The position numbers and the translations under genes are program-made. Positions 1 through 8,459 of a stretch of DNA of 64,000 bases are shown piece by piece. The stretch comes from Caulobacteraceae bacterium UBA3198. Lineage in GTDB: Bacteria > Pseudomonadota > Alphaproteobacteria > Caulobacterales > Caulobacteraceae. The first letter of the stretch is position 1; each line of letters opens with the position of its first letter. The DNA lies in contig DEWY01000002.1 of NCBI GenBank assembly GCA_002363865.1, positions 124,001 to 188,000 on the forward strand. Reading direction: 5' to 3'. The notes under the pieces are model-generated. The model saw only the letters and a list, made by a program, of their open reading frames with translations, made no database searches and was not told where the DNA came from.

Positions 1-173
1 GCCGCGCCGGGCGGGAAAGCGTTCAGCTGGCCGGCGGCCAGTCCATCCCCGCCACCCGCTGGACCCTGCGCGGCGAGGCCGAGATCGACAACTGGTACGA
101 CACCGCCGGCGCCTGGGCGGGCCTGCGGGGCAAGCTCGAGGACGGCTCCACCATGATCTATCGGCGGCTGTAA
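1..173 (+). CDS. C-terminal fragment of a DUF6134-like protein
   Basis: The reading frame is open from the window edge to TAA at 171-173; the start lies outside. The visible 56 residues contain IDNWYDTAGAWAGLRGKLED and end in DGSTMIYRRL. This WYD...W..L......DGS..Y pattern is typical of the C-terminus of DUF6134 (DUF3108-like) periplasmic or exported proteins of alphaproteobacteria, whose function is unknown. The family call is from memory of the motif and only the last beta strands are visible. A small hairpin (183-195, CGCCA/TGGCG) follows the stop and could end the transcript. Confidence 0.6.
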   Translation, partial: RAGRESVQLAGGQSIPATRWTLRGEAEIDNWYDTAGAWAGLRGKLEDGSTMIYRRL

Positions 174-245
174 GTCTCAGATCGCCAAGCTGGCGCTTGC
201 ATGATCCCCATGGCGCTCGGGCGCGGCCGGGCTTATTTCTAGGTC

Positions 246-2060
246 ATGCGCCAGACCTTTGATGAGACCACCGAGCGCGCCTTTGGCGCCCGCCACCTGC
301 CTTTGATCCGCCAGGCCATGGCCGAGCAGAAGCTGGACGGCTTCCTTGTCCCCCACGAGGACGAGCACCAGAACGAATATCTGCCGGAAGCCAACGACCG
401 GCTGGCCTGGGCCACGGGCTTCACCGGCTCGGCCGGGGCCGCGGTGATCCTGAAGGACAAGGCCGCGGTCTTCGTCGATGGCCGCTACACCCTGCAGGTC
501 CGCGACCAGGTGGATGAGAGCCTGTTCGAGATCCGCGATCTGGTGGAGGGCGGCGTGCCGGCCTATCTGGAGACCGCCGCGGCCAAGGGCCAGGCCATTG
601 GCTATGATCCCCGCCTGCACAGCCCCGATGGCCTGGCGCGGGTGCGCGCGGCGGTGGAAAAGGCCGGCGCCGAGCTGAAGCCGGTCGCCCTCAACCCCCT
701 GGACGCCGCCTGGGGCGCCAAGCGACCAGCCCAGCCGCAGGCGCCGGTGGTTCCCCATCCGCTCGACTATGCGGGCGAAGAGTCCGCCGAAAAGCGCGCC
801 CGGGTCGGTCAGGCCCTGGCCGCCAAGGACGCCCAGGCCGCCGTCATCACCGCGCCGGCCTCCATCGCCTGGCTGTTCAACATCCGGGGCGGCGACGTGA
901 TCCGCAGCCCCCTGCCCCTGGCCCAGGCCATCCTGGACGCCAGCGGCCGGGCGCGGCTGTTCCTGGATCCCGCCAAGGTCAGCGCTGACCTGCCGGCCTG
1001 GCTTGGCAATGAGGTGAGCCTGGAGACGCCGGATGACCTGCCCGCCGCCCTGGCGGACCTGAAGGGCCAGAAGGTGCTGGTGGATCCGGGCCAGTCCTCG
1101 GCCTGGTACTTCGATACCCTGGAGGCCGCCGGCGCCCAGACGATCCGCGCCGACGACCCCTGCGCCCTGCCGCGGGCCTGCAAGAACGCCATCGAAATCG
1201 AAGGCGCGCGCAAGGCCCATGTGCGCGACGGCGGCGCGCTCGCCCGCTTTCTCCACTGGCTGGCCACCGAGGCCCAGACCAGCCTGCCCGACGAAAAGAC
1301 CGTGGTTCAGACCCTGGAAGGCTTCCGCGAGGCCACAGGCGCGCTGAAGGATCTGTCCTTCGACACCATCGCCGGGGCCGCCTCAAACGGCGCCATCGTG
1401 CATTACCGCCCGACCGAACGGCTGAACAAGCGCACCGAGGCCGGCTCCCTGCTGCTGGTGGATTCCGGCGGCCAGTATCTGGACGGCACCACCGATGTGA
1501 CCCGCACCGTGGCGATCGGCGAGCCCAGCCGGGAGATGGCCGAGCGCTTCACCCTGGTGCTGAAGGGCCATCTGGCCCTGGCCCATATCCGTTTCCCGGC
1601 CGGAACGAGCGGCTCAGCCCTCGACGTTCTGGCCCGGGCGCCGCTCTGGTTGGCCGGCCTCGACTACGACCACGGCACCGGCCACGGGGTGGGCAGTTAT
1701 CTCGGCGTGCATGAAGGCCCGCAGCGGATCTCCAAGGCGCCCAACAATGTCGCCCTGCAGCCGGGCATGATCGTCTCCAACGAGCCGGGCTACTATAAGA
1801 CCGGCGCCTATGGCATCCGCATCGAGAACCTGCAGTTCGTCACCGGCGCCGCAGATGTTGAGGGCGGCGAGCGGCCCATGCTGGGCTTCGAGACCCTGAC
1901 GCTTGCGCCCATCGACCGCCGGCTGATCGTGGTCGAGATGCTGACACCGCAGGAGCGCGCCCAGATGGACGCCTATCACGCCCGGGTGCTGCGCGAGATC
2001 GCCCCCCTGGTGGACGCCGACGTCGCCGCCTGGCTGGAAGAGGTCTGCGCGCCGCTTTAG
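246..2060 (+). CDS. pepP: Xaa-Pro aminopeptidase (M24B family)
   Basis: A 604-residue cytosolic metallopeptidase expected to remove N-terminal residues that precede proline. Two creatinase-like N-terminal domains (about residues 1-300) are followed by a pita-bread M24 domain (about 310-540). The five metal ligands are visible: D406 in LLVDSGG, D417 in TTDVTRT, H480 in GTGHGVGSYLGVHEGP, E513 in SNEPGYY and E527 in IRIENL. A C-terminal extension to 604 matches the long, eukaryotic APP1-like form common in alphaproteobacteria rather than the roughly 440-residue E. coli PepP. The ATG at 246 begins MRQTFDE. It is convergent with ligA, with palindromic repeats between the two genes. Confidence 0.9.
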   Translation: MRQTFDETTERAFGARHLPLIRQAMAEQKLDGFLVPHEDEHQNEYLPEANDRLAWATGFTGSAGAAVILKDKAAVFVDGRYTLQVRDQVDESLFEIRDLVEGGVPAYLETAAAKGQAIGYDPRLHSPDGLARVRAAVEKAGAELKPVALNPLDAAWGAKRPAQPQAPVVPHPLDYAGEESAEKRARVGQALAAKDAQAAVITAPASIAWLFNIRGGDVIRSPLPLAQAILDASGRARLFLDPAKVSADLPAWLGNEVSLETPDDLPAALADLKGQKVLVDPGQSSAWYFDTLEAAGAQTIRADDPCALPRACKNAIEIEGARKAHVRDGGALARFLHWLATEAQTSLPDEKTVVQTLEGFREATGALKDLSFDTIAGAASNGAIVHYRPTERLNKRTEAGSLLLVDSGGQYLDGTTDVTRTVAIGEPSREMAERFTLVLKGHLALAHIRFPAGTSGSALDVLARAPLWLAGLDYDHGTGHGVGSYLGVHEGPQRISKAPNNVALQPGMIVSNEPGYYKTGAYGIRIENLQFVTGAADVEGGERPMLGFETLTLAPIDRRLIVVEMLTPQERAQMDAYHARVLREIAPLVDADVAAWLEEVCAPL

Positions 2061-2079
2061 GGCGCTTTCCTATTCCGTC

Positions 2080-2158
2080 ATGGTCGGACTTGATCCGACC
2101 ATCCATGAACACGGTCCGTCATCCTGTGCGCATGGACCCTCGGATCAAGTCCGAGGGT
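2080..2158. repeat. Pair of intergenic palindromic (REP-like) elements
   Basis: Two perfect 9-bp inverted repeats with 5-base loops lie between the convergent pepP and ligA genes. One is ATGGTCGGA/TCCGACCAT (2080-2088 and 2094-2102, loop CTTGA). The other is ACCCTCGGA/TCCGAGGGT (2136-2144 and 2150-2158, loop TCAAG). The loops are reverse complements of each other and the flanks CCGTCA/TGACGG are also related, so the two units look like one element in opposite orientations. Similar ATGG.CGGACTTGATCCG.CCAT units are common between genes in alphaproteobacteria (from memory). They may also act as a bidirectional terminator. Confidence 0.7.
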
Positions 2159-2183
2159 GACGGTGAGGCGGGTGGCTCGCCCC

Positions 2184-4538
2184 CTACCCCTGGCCCACCA
2201 GCGTCAGCCAGTCGTCCTCGCTGATGACCTCAATGCCGAGGTCGGTGGCGGTCTTGAGTTTGGAGCCGGCGCCGGGGCCGGCGACCACCAGGTGGGTCTT
2301 CTTCGACACCGAGCCGGAGACCTTGGCGCCCAGGGCCTCGGCCTGAGCCTTGGCCTCGTCGCGGGTCATCTTCTCCAGGGCGCCCGTGAATACGATGGTC
2401 TTGCCGGCCACCGCAGTGTCGGTCTTGGGCCGCTCGGCCGGCTGAACCTGCAGTTCGGCCAGCAGGTGATCGACCATGGCGCGGTTGTGATCCTCGCCGA
2501 AGAAGCCGGCGATCATGCTGGCGGCCACCGGCCCTACGCCATCGACGGCGGCGAGTTCGGCGAAGTCCTCCCCCGGAGCCTGAGCTGAGGCGGCCTGGGC
2601 GGCGGCCTCAAACGCGGCCCAGTCGCCAAAGCGGCGCTCCAGCGCCTCTCTCGCGGTCTTGTTCAGCTTGGGGACGCTCGCCTTCAGCCGCGCGTCGAAA
2701 CTGGCGTCGTCCGGCAACAGCACCGCATGAGGCGCCTTGGCCCAGGCGAGGATGGCGTCCAGCGCCGTGGGCCCGACCCCGTCCAGCTGAGAAAAGACGT
2801 CATGCGCCCCGCCGGCCCGCTGAGCGGCGGCCATGTTGGCGGCGGTCAGGAAGGCCTCAACGGTCTCGAAATGGCGGGCCAGGGCCAGCGAGGTGGTCTC
2901 GCCGATGTGGCGGATGCCAAGACCATAGATGAAGCGATCCAGGGGGATGGGCCGCTTGGCGTCGATCCCGGCCTTCAGATTGGCGACGCTGGTCTCGCCA
3001 TAGCCCTCGGTCTCGCGCAGCTCGCCCAACTTGGCCTCGTCCCTGGCCAGGCGGAAGATGTCGGCGGGCTCCTTGACCCAGCCCTTGTCGAAGAAGGCCT
3101 GGAGCTGCTTTTCGCCGAGGCCCTCAATGTCGAAGGCCCGGCGGGAGACGAAGTGCTTGAGGTGCTCGATGCGCTGGAACGGACAGGCCAGCTCGCCGGT
3201 GCAGCGGCGCACCACCGTCTCGGCGCCTGAGGCCGTGGTCTCCCGCGCCAGCGGGGTCTTCAGCGGACAGGGGCAGTGGTCTGGAAAGACGTAGGGCTCG
3301 GCCCCCTCTGGCCGGGCTTCCAGCACCGGCGCCACCACCTGCGGGATCACGTCGCCGGCCCGCTGGACGATGACCGTGTCGCCAATGCGGACGTCCTTGC
3401 GGGCGATCTCGTCGGCATTGTGCAGAGTGGCGTTCTCCACCACCACGCCGCCCACCGTCACCGGCGCCAGCCGCGCCACGGGGGTGACGGCGCCGGTGCG
3501 GCCGACCTGCAGGTCGATGGCGTTCAGGATGGTGCGGGCCTGTTCGGCCGGGAACTTGCGGGCGATGGCCCAGCGGGGCGAGCGGGAGACGAAGCCCAGG
3601 CGCTGCTGCCAGTCCAGGCGGTCGACCTTGTAGACCACGCCATCAATGTCGAAGCCCAGGCGGGGGCGCAGCCCCTCCATCTCGCGATAGGCGCCCAGCA
3701 GGCCGTCGGTCCCCTCCACCCGGCGCGACTGCGGGTTGGTCTGGAAGCCCCAGGCCTTCAGCGCCTCCAGGGCCTCCCATTGGGTCTGGGCGAAGGGACT
3801 GCTCACCAGGCCCCAGGCATAGGCGAAGAAGCGCAGGGGCCGCTGGGCGCTGATCTTGGGGTCGATCTGGCGCAGGGAACCGGCCGCGGCGTTGCGGGGA
3901 TTGGCGTAGGTCTTCTGACCGGCCGCCTCGGCCGCGGCGTTCAGCGCCTTGAAGCCCTCATGTTCCAGATAGACTTCGCCGCGGATCTCAATGACCTCGG
4001 GCCAGCCGGAACCGGAAAGGCGTTCGGGGATGTCGGCGAGGGTGCGTAGATTGGCGGTGACGTCCTCCCCCACCTTGCCATCGCCACGGGTGGCGCCGCG
4101 CACCAGGCGGCCCTTCTCGTAGCGGATCGAGGCCGACAGGCCGTCGATCTTGGGCTCGGCCGTATAGGCGATGACCGTGTCGTCCAGGCGCAGGAAACGG
4201 CGCACCCGGGCCTCAAACTCGACGGCCTCTTCATCGGAGAAGGCGTTGTCGAGGCTGAGCATGGGCACGCCATGCTCGACGGGCGAGAACTGAGCCGAGG
4301 CCGCGGCGCCCACCTTCAGGCTGGGGGAGTTCTCGCGAACGAGATCAGGAAACACCGCCTCGATCTCGGCATTGCGCCGCTTGAGCGCGTCATATTCGGC
4401 GTCGGAGACCTTGGGCGCATCGTCCTGATAATAGGCGATGTCGTGGGCCGCCATGGTGTCGGCGAGCCAGATCAGCTCTTCGGCGGCCTCGGCCTCGGTG
4501 AGGTCAGCGGCCGGCTTGGCGCTCGGAAAATCAGGCAT
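2184..4538 (-). CDS. ligA: NAD-dependent DNA ligase LigA
   Basis: Seals nicks in duplex DNA during replication and repair using NAD+. The 784-residue protein has the full LigA layout: an N-terminal Ia domain, an adenylation domain with the nucleophile K130 in AEPKIDGLSASI, an OB fold, a four-cysteine zinc finger (DHCPCPL, then VVRRCTGELACP), tandem HhH motifs, and a C-terminal BRCT domain (about 705-784, ending SEDDWLTLVGQG). It is longer than E. coli LigA (671 residues), as is usual in Caulobacterales, with inserts before the BRCT domain. The start ATG at 4536-4538 overlaps the recN stop by 8 bases, so the two are probably translated from one mRNA. Confidence 0.97.
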   Translation of the reverse strand: MPDFPSAKPAADLTEAEAAEELIWLADTMAAHDIAYYQDDAPKVSDAEYDALKRRNAEIEAVFPDLVRENSPSLKVGAAASAQFSPVEHGVPMLSLDNAFSDEEAVEFEARVRRFLRLDDTVIAYTAEPKIDGLSASIRYEKGRLVRGATRGDGKVGEDVTANLRTLADIPERLSGSGWPEVIEIRGEVYLEHEGFKALNAAAEAAGQKTYANPRNAAAGSLRQIDPKISAQRPLRFFAYAWGLVSSPFAQTQWEALEALKAWGFQTNPQSRRVEGTDGLLGAYREMEGLRPRLGFDIDGVVYKVDRLDWQQRLGFVSRSPRWAIARKFPAEQARTILNAIDLQVGRTGAVTPVARLAPVTVGGVVVENATLHNADEIARKDVRIGDTVIVQRAGDVIPQVVAPVLEARPEGAEPYVFPDHCPCPLKTPLARETTASGAETVVRRCTGELACPFQRIEHLKHFVSRRAFDIEGLGEKQLQAFFDKGWVKEPADIFRLARDEAKLGELRETEGYGETSVANLKAGIDAKRPIPLDRFIYGLGIRHIGETTSLALARHFETVEAFLTAANMAAAQRAGGAHDVFSQLDGVGPTALDAILAWAKAPHAVLLPDDASFDARLKASVPKLNKTAREALERRFGDWAAFEAAAQAASAQAPGEDFAELAAVDGVGPVAASMIAGFFGEDHNRAMVDHLLAELQVQPAERPKTDTAVAGKTIVFTGALEKMTRDEAKAQAEALGAKVSGSVSKKTHLVVAGPGAGSKLKTATDLGIEVISEDDWLTLVGQG

Positions 4539-6237
4539 CCATCAGGGCTCGCGCGGCGGCGCGGGCCGCATCGGTGATCTGGGCGCCGGCCAGCATGCGG
4601 GCGATCTCTTCTTCGCGGTCGGACAGGGACAGGACCTCAACGGCGGTGCGCACCGTCTCGGCGTCGCCGGCCTTGGAGATCCGCCAGTGGGCGTCGGCCC
4701 GGGCCGCCACCTGCGGGCTGTGGGTCACCACCAGGACCTGGGCGGCGGAGGCCAGTCGACGCAGGCGCAGGCCCACCGCATCAGCCACGGCGCCGCCAAC
4801 CCCCTGGTCCACCTCATCGAAGATCATCAGCGGCTGGGCGCCCTCGGCGCGACCGGCAAGGGCCGCCTTGAGCGCCAGGGCCAGGCGGGCGAGTTCGCCG
4901 CCCGAGGCGATCTGGCCCAGCTCGCCGAAGGGCGCGCCGGGATTTGTGGAAATCTCAAAGGCCACGCGGTCCTGGCCATGAGGGCCGGACTTATCAGGGG
5001 CCAAGGTTTCGACCGTGGTGCGGAACCGGGCCTTGTCGAGCTTCAGCGGACCAAGCTCGGACATCACAGCCTGGGCCAATCGCTCGCCCGCCGCCCTGCG
5101 TTGGGCGCTGAGATCCTCGGCGGCGGCCAGATAGGTGGCCCGGGCCTCGGCCAGGGCCGCTTCAGCCGCCTTCAGATCCTCGCCGGAGGTCTCCGCGGCC
5201 CGCAGGCGCTCGGCGAAGCGGACCCGCAGGATGGGCAGCTCCTCGACGCTGACATTGAGTTTGCGGGCCATGCCGCGCAGTTCGAACAGCCGCTCCTCGG
5301 TCTTTTCCAGGCGGTCGGGGTCGAAGTCGAAGGCCTCGGCGGCGCCGTCGATGGCGGCCTCGGCCTCCTGAGCCTCCACCAGGGCGCGGTCGATGGCGCT
5401 GGTGGCGGCCGCCAGCCGCGTCACCGTGGGGCCGGTCTCGGCGGCGCCGGCGTGGACGGCGCGCTCCCGGGCGCGGTCCAGGGCGCGCACCGCCTGGGCC
5501 ATGCGCGGCGCCAGGCCGTCGAACGCCTCACGGGCCGAGGCGATATCGGACAGCGCCTTCTCCGCGGCGCCCAGCATGGCGCGGCTTTCGGCGAGGTCGG
5601 CCTCCTCCCCTTCCCGGGGCTCGAGGCGATCAAGCTCGGAGAGCCGCAGGCTGAGCTCCTCCATCTCGGCGGCCGCCTGATCGGCGGCGGCGGCCAGCTC
5701 ATCGCGGCGAGCCAGGGCGCCGCGCCAGGCCTTCCAGGCCTCGCCGACCCGGGCCAGGGGCGCGCCCAGCTGGCCGAAGGCGTCTAGCAGGGGGCGATGG
5801 GTGCGGGTGTCCAGCAGGCCTACGGTCTCGTGCTGGCCGTGGACCTCCATCAGCAGGGCGCCCAGTTCGCGCAACACGCCGACGCTGGTGGCCTGGTCGT
5901 TGACGAAGGCGCGGCTGCGCCCGTCCGCGCTGACCGTTCGGCGCAGGACGAGGTCTTCGCTGGGGTCGTAGGACAGGCCCTTCTCGTCCAGCAGGGCCCA
6001 GGCTGGATGGTCGGGGGCTGGGGCGAACAGGGCTGTTGCCTGGGCCAGGGCCGCGCCCTGGCGCACAAGGGCGGCCTCGGCCCGCGCGCCGGTGGCCAAG
6101 CCCAGAGCGTCGAGGATGATCGACTTGCCCGCTCCCGTCTCCCCGGTCAGGGCGGTGAGCCCCGGCCCGATGGGCAGGTCGAGCGCCTCGATCAGCACCA
6201 CGTCGCGGATCCACAGTCCGATCAGCATGGGGTGCAA
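4531..6237 (-). CDS. recN: DNA repair protein RecN
   Basis: An SMC-like ATPase acting in recombinational repair of double-strand breaks. The 568-residue protein opens with Walker A GETGAGKS (residues 32-39) and ends with the ABC signature region (ASGGELARLALALKAAL) and Walker B (MIFDEVDQGVGG), with an Ala/Glu-rich coiled-coil middle. Two starts are near each other: residue M1 and M4 (MLIGLWIRDVVLIE). The second matches the usual RecN N-terminus slightly better. It lies 49 bases downstream of bamD and overlaps ligA. No LexA box was seen directly upstream, so SOS control, if any, must come from further up the operon. Confidence 0.95.
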   Translation of the reverse strand: MHPMLIGLWIRDVVLIEALDLPIGPGLTALTGETGAGKSIILDALGLATGARAEAALVRQGAALAQATALFAPAPDHPAWALLDEKGLSYDPSEDLVLRRTVSADGRSRAFVNDQATSVGVLRELGALLMEVHGQHETVGLLDTRTHRPLLDAFGQLGAPLARVGEAWKAWRGALARRDELAAAADQAAAEMEELSLRLSELDRLEPREGEEADLAESRAMLGAAEKALSDIASAREAFDGLAPRMAQAVRALDRARERAVHAGAAETGPTVTRLAAATSAIDRALVEAQEAEAAIDGAAEAFDFDPDRLEKTEERLFELRGMARKLNVSVEELPILRVRFAERLRAAETSGEDLKAAEAALAEARATYLAAAEDLSAQRRAAGERLAQAVMSELGPLKLDKARFRTTVETLAPDKSGPHGQDRVAFEISTNPGAPFGELGQIASGGELARLALALKAALAGRAEGAQPLMIFDEVDQGVGGAVADAVGLRLRRLASAAQVLVVTHSPQVAARADAHWRISKAGDAETVRTAVEVLSLSDREEEIARMLAGAQITDAARAAARALMDA

Positions 6238-6286
6238 GATTGCCTGGAATCACCTCGGGCGGAAGCCCGCCCGTTCGCCTTAGGTT

Positions 6287-7195
6287 CTATTCGCTCGCCG
6301 GGGGACGCAGGGTAGCGTCCTTGTCGCGCTCCAGCTCGTCGGAGTCACGACCGCCCACGAAGGGCAGACGGGAGAAGAAGCCGCCGCCGGAGCGGCCTTC
6401 CGGCGCATTGGCCGGCCGCAGGCCGCGGCTGTTGAGCAAGTCATAGGCGTCGCGGTACCAGACGCTGCCCCGATAGTTGAAGCCGAGGACAGCGCCGTTG
6501 CGCTTGGCCTCTTCGGTCAGGCCCAGGGTCAGATAGGCCTCCACCAGGCGGTAGAGCGCTTCGGGCGTGTGGCTGGTGGTTTCGTAGCGTTCCACCACCG
6601 TGTTGAACCGGCCGATGGCGGCCAGCACGTCGCCGTCGCGGAGATAGTAGCGGCCGACGGTCATTTCCTTACCGGCCAGCTGATCGCGGACCATGTCGAT
6701 CTTCAGCCGCGCATCCTTGGCGTACTCGCTGTCGGGATAGCGCTGAACGACTTCCTGCAGAGCGTTGAGGGCCTGGCCCGTGGCGGCCTGGTCACGGCCG
6801 ACATCAACGATCTGTTCGAAGTAGCAGATGGCCTTGAGATAGTAGGCGTAGACCGCCGCCGGGTTGCCCGGGGCCTGGGTCAGGAAGCGGTCGGCGCTGG
6901 CGATCGCCTCGGCATAGTCGTTGGCCTGATACTGCGCATAGGCGGTCATCAAGATCGAACGCCGGGCCCAGACCGAATAGGGATGCTGCCGCTCGACCTC
7001 AGCGAAATAGTCGACAGCCTGAGTCCACAGGCCGCGATCCAGGCGGTTGGCGCCGGTGTTGTAGAGCAGCTCAACTGGCCGCTCCTCATAGGCCAGCCGC
7101 GGACGCTCCTCGCGTCCGGCGCAGGCCGTCAGGGCCAGGGCGGCGACCAGAGTCGCCAGGGCGGGACCCCGAAGGGAATTGTGAAGCAGAGACAC
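6287..7195 (-). CDS. bamD: Outer membrane assembly lipoprotein BamD
   Basis: Lipoprotein subunit of the BAM complex, which inserts beta-barrel proteins into the outer membrane. The GTG at 7193-7195 is chosen because GAGG lies 5 bases upstream and the protein then begins with a clean lipoprotein signal (MSLLHNSLRG..., lipobox LTAC, lipidated C25). An upstream in-frame GTG at 7199-7201 is possible. The mature part is built of TPR-like repeats (ELLYNTGANRLDRGLWTQAVDYFAEVER and following), as in ComL/YfiO. The roughly 302 residues are longer than E. coli BamD (245), with a Gly/Arg-rich C-terminal tail. It follows lpxC in the same direction after 83 bases. Confidence 0.93.
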   Translation of the reverse strand: MSLLHNSLRGPALATLVAALALTACAGREERPRLAYEERPVELLYNTGANRLDRGLWTQAVDYFAEVERQHPYSVWARRSILMTAYAQYQANDYAEAIASADRFLTQAPGNPAAVYAYYLKAICYFEQIVDVGRDQAATGQALNALQEVVQRYPDSEYAKDARLKIDMVRDQLAGKEMTVGRYYLRDGDVLAAIGRFNTVVERYETTSHTPEALYRLVEAYLTLGLTEEAKRNGAVLGFNYRGSVWYRDAYDLLNSRGLRPANAPEGRSGGGFFSRLPFVGGRDSDELERDKDATLRPPASE

Positions 7196-7278
7196 CTTCA
7201 CCTCAAAAGGACCAACGCGCGCCCCCGCGCCGCGAGCCCTCGCTTCTACACCACGCGGGCGCCGGCGCAAACGGAAGC

Positions 7279-8190
7279 TCAGACCGCCAGAGCCAGCTCA
7301 GGCGCAAAGGTGCGGATCCGCCAGGCGTCCGGCTGGGCGACCAGGGCCCGGACCAGCTGGTTATTGATCCCATGGCCGGCCAGACGGCCCTCAAAGCGGC
7401 CCAGGATCGGCGCGCCCAGCACATAGAGGTCGCCGATGGCGTCCAGGGCCTTATGGCGCACGAATTCGTCAGGGCGGCGCAGGCCCTCGGGATTGAGGAT
7501 GCGGTCGCCCTCGATCACCACAGCGTTCTCCAGGGAGCCGCCCCGGGCCAGACCCATGGCGCGCAGGGCCTCGACCTCGTGGGCGAAGCCGAAGGTCCGG
7601 CAGTTGGCCAGTTCGGTGCGGAAGGCGTCCTCGGTCATCACCAGATCCACCGCCTGACGGCCGATCACGGGCGAATCAAAGACGATCTCAAAGGCCACCT
7701 CGAACTGGCCGCTGGGCAGGAGACGGGCGCTCTTGTCGCCATCGATCACCTCGATGGGGGCCAGGATTTCGATATAGCGGCGCGGGGCGTCCTGCTGGCG
7801 CAGGCCGGCCTGGTCGAGGATCTGCACGAAGGGCTCGGACGAGCCGTCCATGATCGGCATCTCCGGCCCGTCCAGCTCGACGATGGCGTTGTCGACGCCA
7901 AGGGTGGCGAAGGCGGCCATCAGATGCTCGATGGTCGAAACGGTGACGCCGGCGGCGTTGCCGATCACGGTGCCCAGCTGGGTCTTGCAGACCGCCTCAG
8001 CCGCCGCCGGGATCCGGTTGTCCCGGTCGGTGATATCGGTGCGAACGAAGATGACGCCCGTGTCGGTCGGCGCCGGCCGGACCGCGACACGCACATGGGC
8101 GCCGGTGTGCACGCCGACGCCGGCGAAGATGGCGGGGCCCAGCACGGTGTGCTGCAGAACAGATGAGGCGGGCGCGTTGGCTGCGGGCAC
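7279..8190 (-). CDS. lpxC: UDP-3-O-acyl-N-acetylglucosamine deacetylase LpxC
   Basis: Catalyses the committed step of lipid A synthesis in the cytosol. The 303-residue length and motifs fit the family: zinc ligands H89 (in STIEHLMAAF), H246 and D250 (in FVRHKALDAIGD), and general base H273 (GRLAGHGINNQ). The start is a GTG (8188-8190) with AAGG eight bases upstream. Its place directly after ftsZ is conserved from E. coli to Caulobacter. The 269-base gap to ftsZ holds an ftsZ terminator candidate and a 22-base palindrome, so lpxC may have its own promoter. Confidence 0.96.
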   Translation of the reverse strand: MPAANAPASSVLQHTVLGPAIFAGVGVHTGAHVRVAVRPAPTDTGVIFVRTDITDRDNRIPAAAEAVCKTQLGTVIGNAAGVTVSTIEHLMAAFATLGVDNAIVELDGPEMPIMDGSSEPFVQILDQAGLRQQDAPRRYIEILAPIEVIDGDKSARLLPSGQFEVAFEIVFDSPVIGRQAVDLVMTEDAFRTELANCRTFGFAHEVEALRAMGLARGGSLENAVVIEGDRILNPEGLRRPDEFVRHKALDAIGDLYVLGAPILGRFEGRLAGHGINNQLVRALVAQPDAWRIRTFAPELALAV

Positions 8191-8270
8191 GAACAGAACC
8201 TTGGTTGACCGAACTTCAGAGACGCCGGCGCGAAAACGACCGCGATTGGCCCCAGGAGACGGTTAAAACC

Positions 8271-8292
8271 TGTGCTGCGGCGCCGCAACACA
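8271..8292. promoter_or_regulatory. 22-base near-perfect palindrome upstream of lpxC
   Basis: TGTGCTGCGGCGCC followed by GCAACACA reads almost the same on both strands: one mismatched pair in 11, with no loop. The centre TGCGGCGCCGCA is perfect. It sits 81-102 bases upstream of the lpxC start and beside GGTTAAAACC (8261-8270). A loopless palindrome is more like a site for a dimeric DNA-binding protein than an RNA hairpin. The protein is unknown. Confidence 0.4.
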
Positions 8293-8357
8293 AGTCCTGT
8301 TTCCGAATGTTTCGCCTTAGGCGGGCCGCAGATTTTCGTTAAATTACAGCGCTTTAC

Positions 8358-8416
8358 CTCCTCCCGCCGCGAGGAGCCAACCCTAACGACGACGGCCGAC
8401 CCACGAGGGGCCGGCC
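8358..8416 (-). terminator. Candidate ftsZ terminator hairpins
   Basis: Downstream of ftsZ, two hairpins lie in tandem. One has stem 8394-8402/8408-8416 (9 pairs including one G-U, loop 5). The other has stem CTCCTC/GAGGAG (8358-8363/8371-8376). Neither is followed by a clear U-run, so termination may be partial or Rho-assisted, allowing some read-through into lpxC. Confidence 0.35.
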
Positions 8417-8459
8417 TTCTGAGGTCACTGTGCGGCGTTGATCGCGCCGCCTGATCTGA

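Noticed and set aside
246..2060. Long antisense open frame opposite pepP and similar long antisense frames opposite most genes
   Set aside because: High-GC coding DNA regularly leaves the antisense frame open; these have low-complexity Gly/Ala/Arg composition and no conserved motif.
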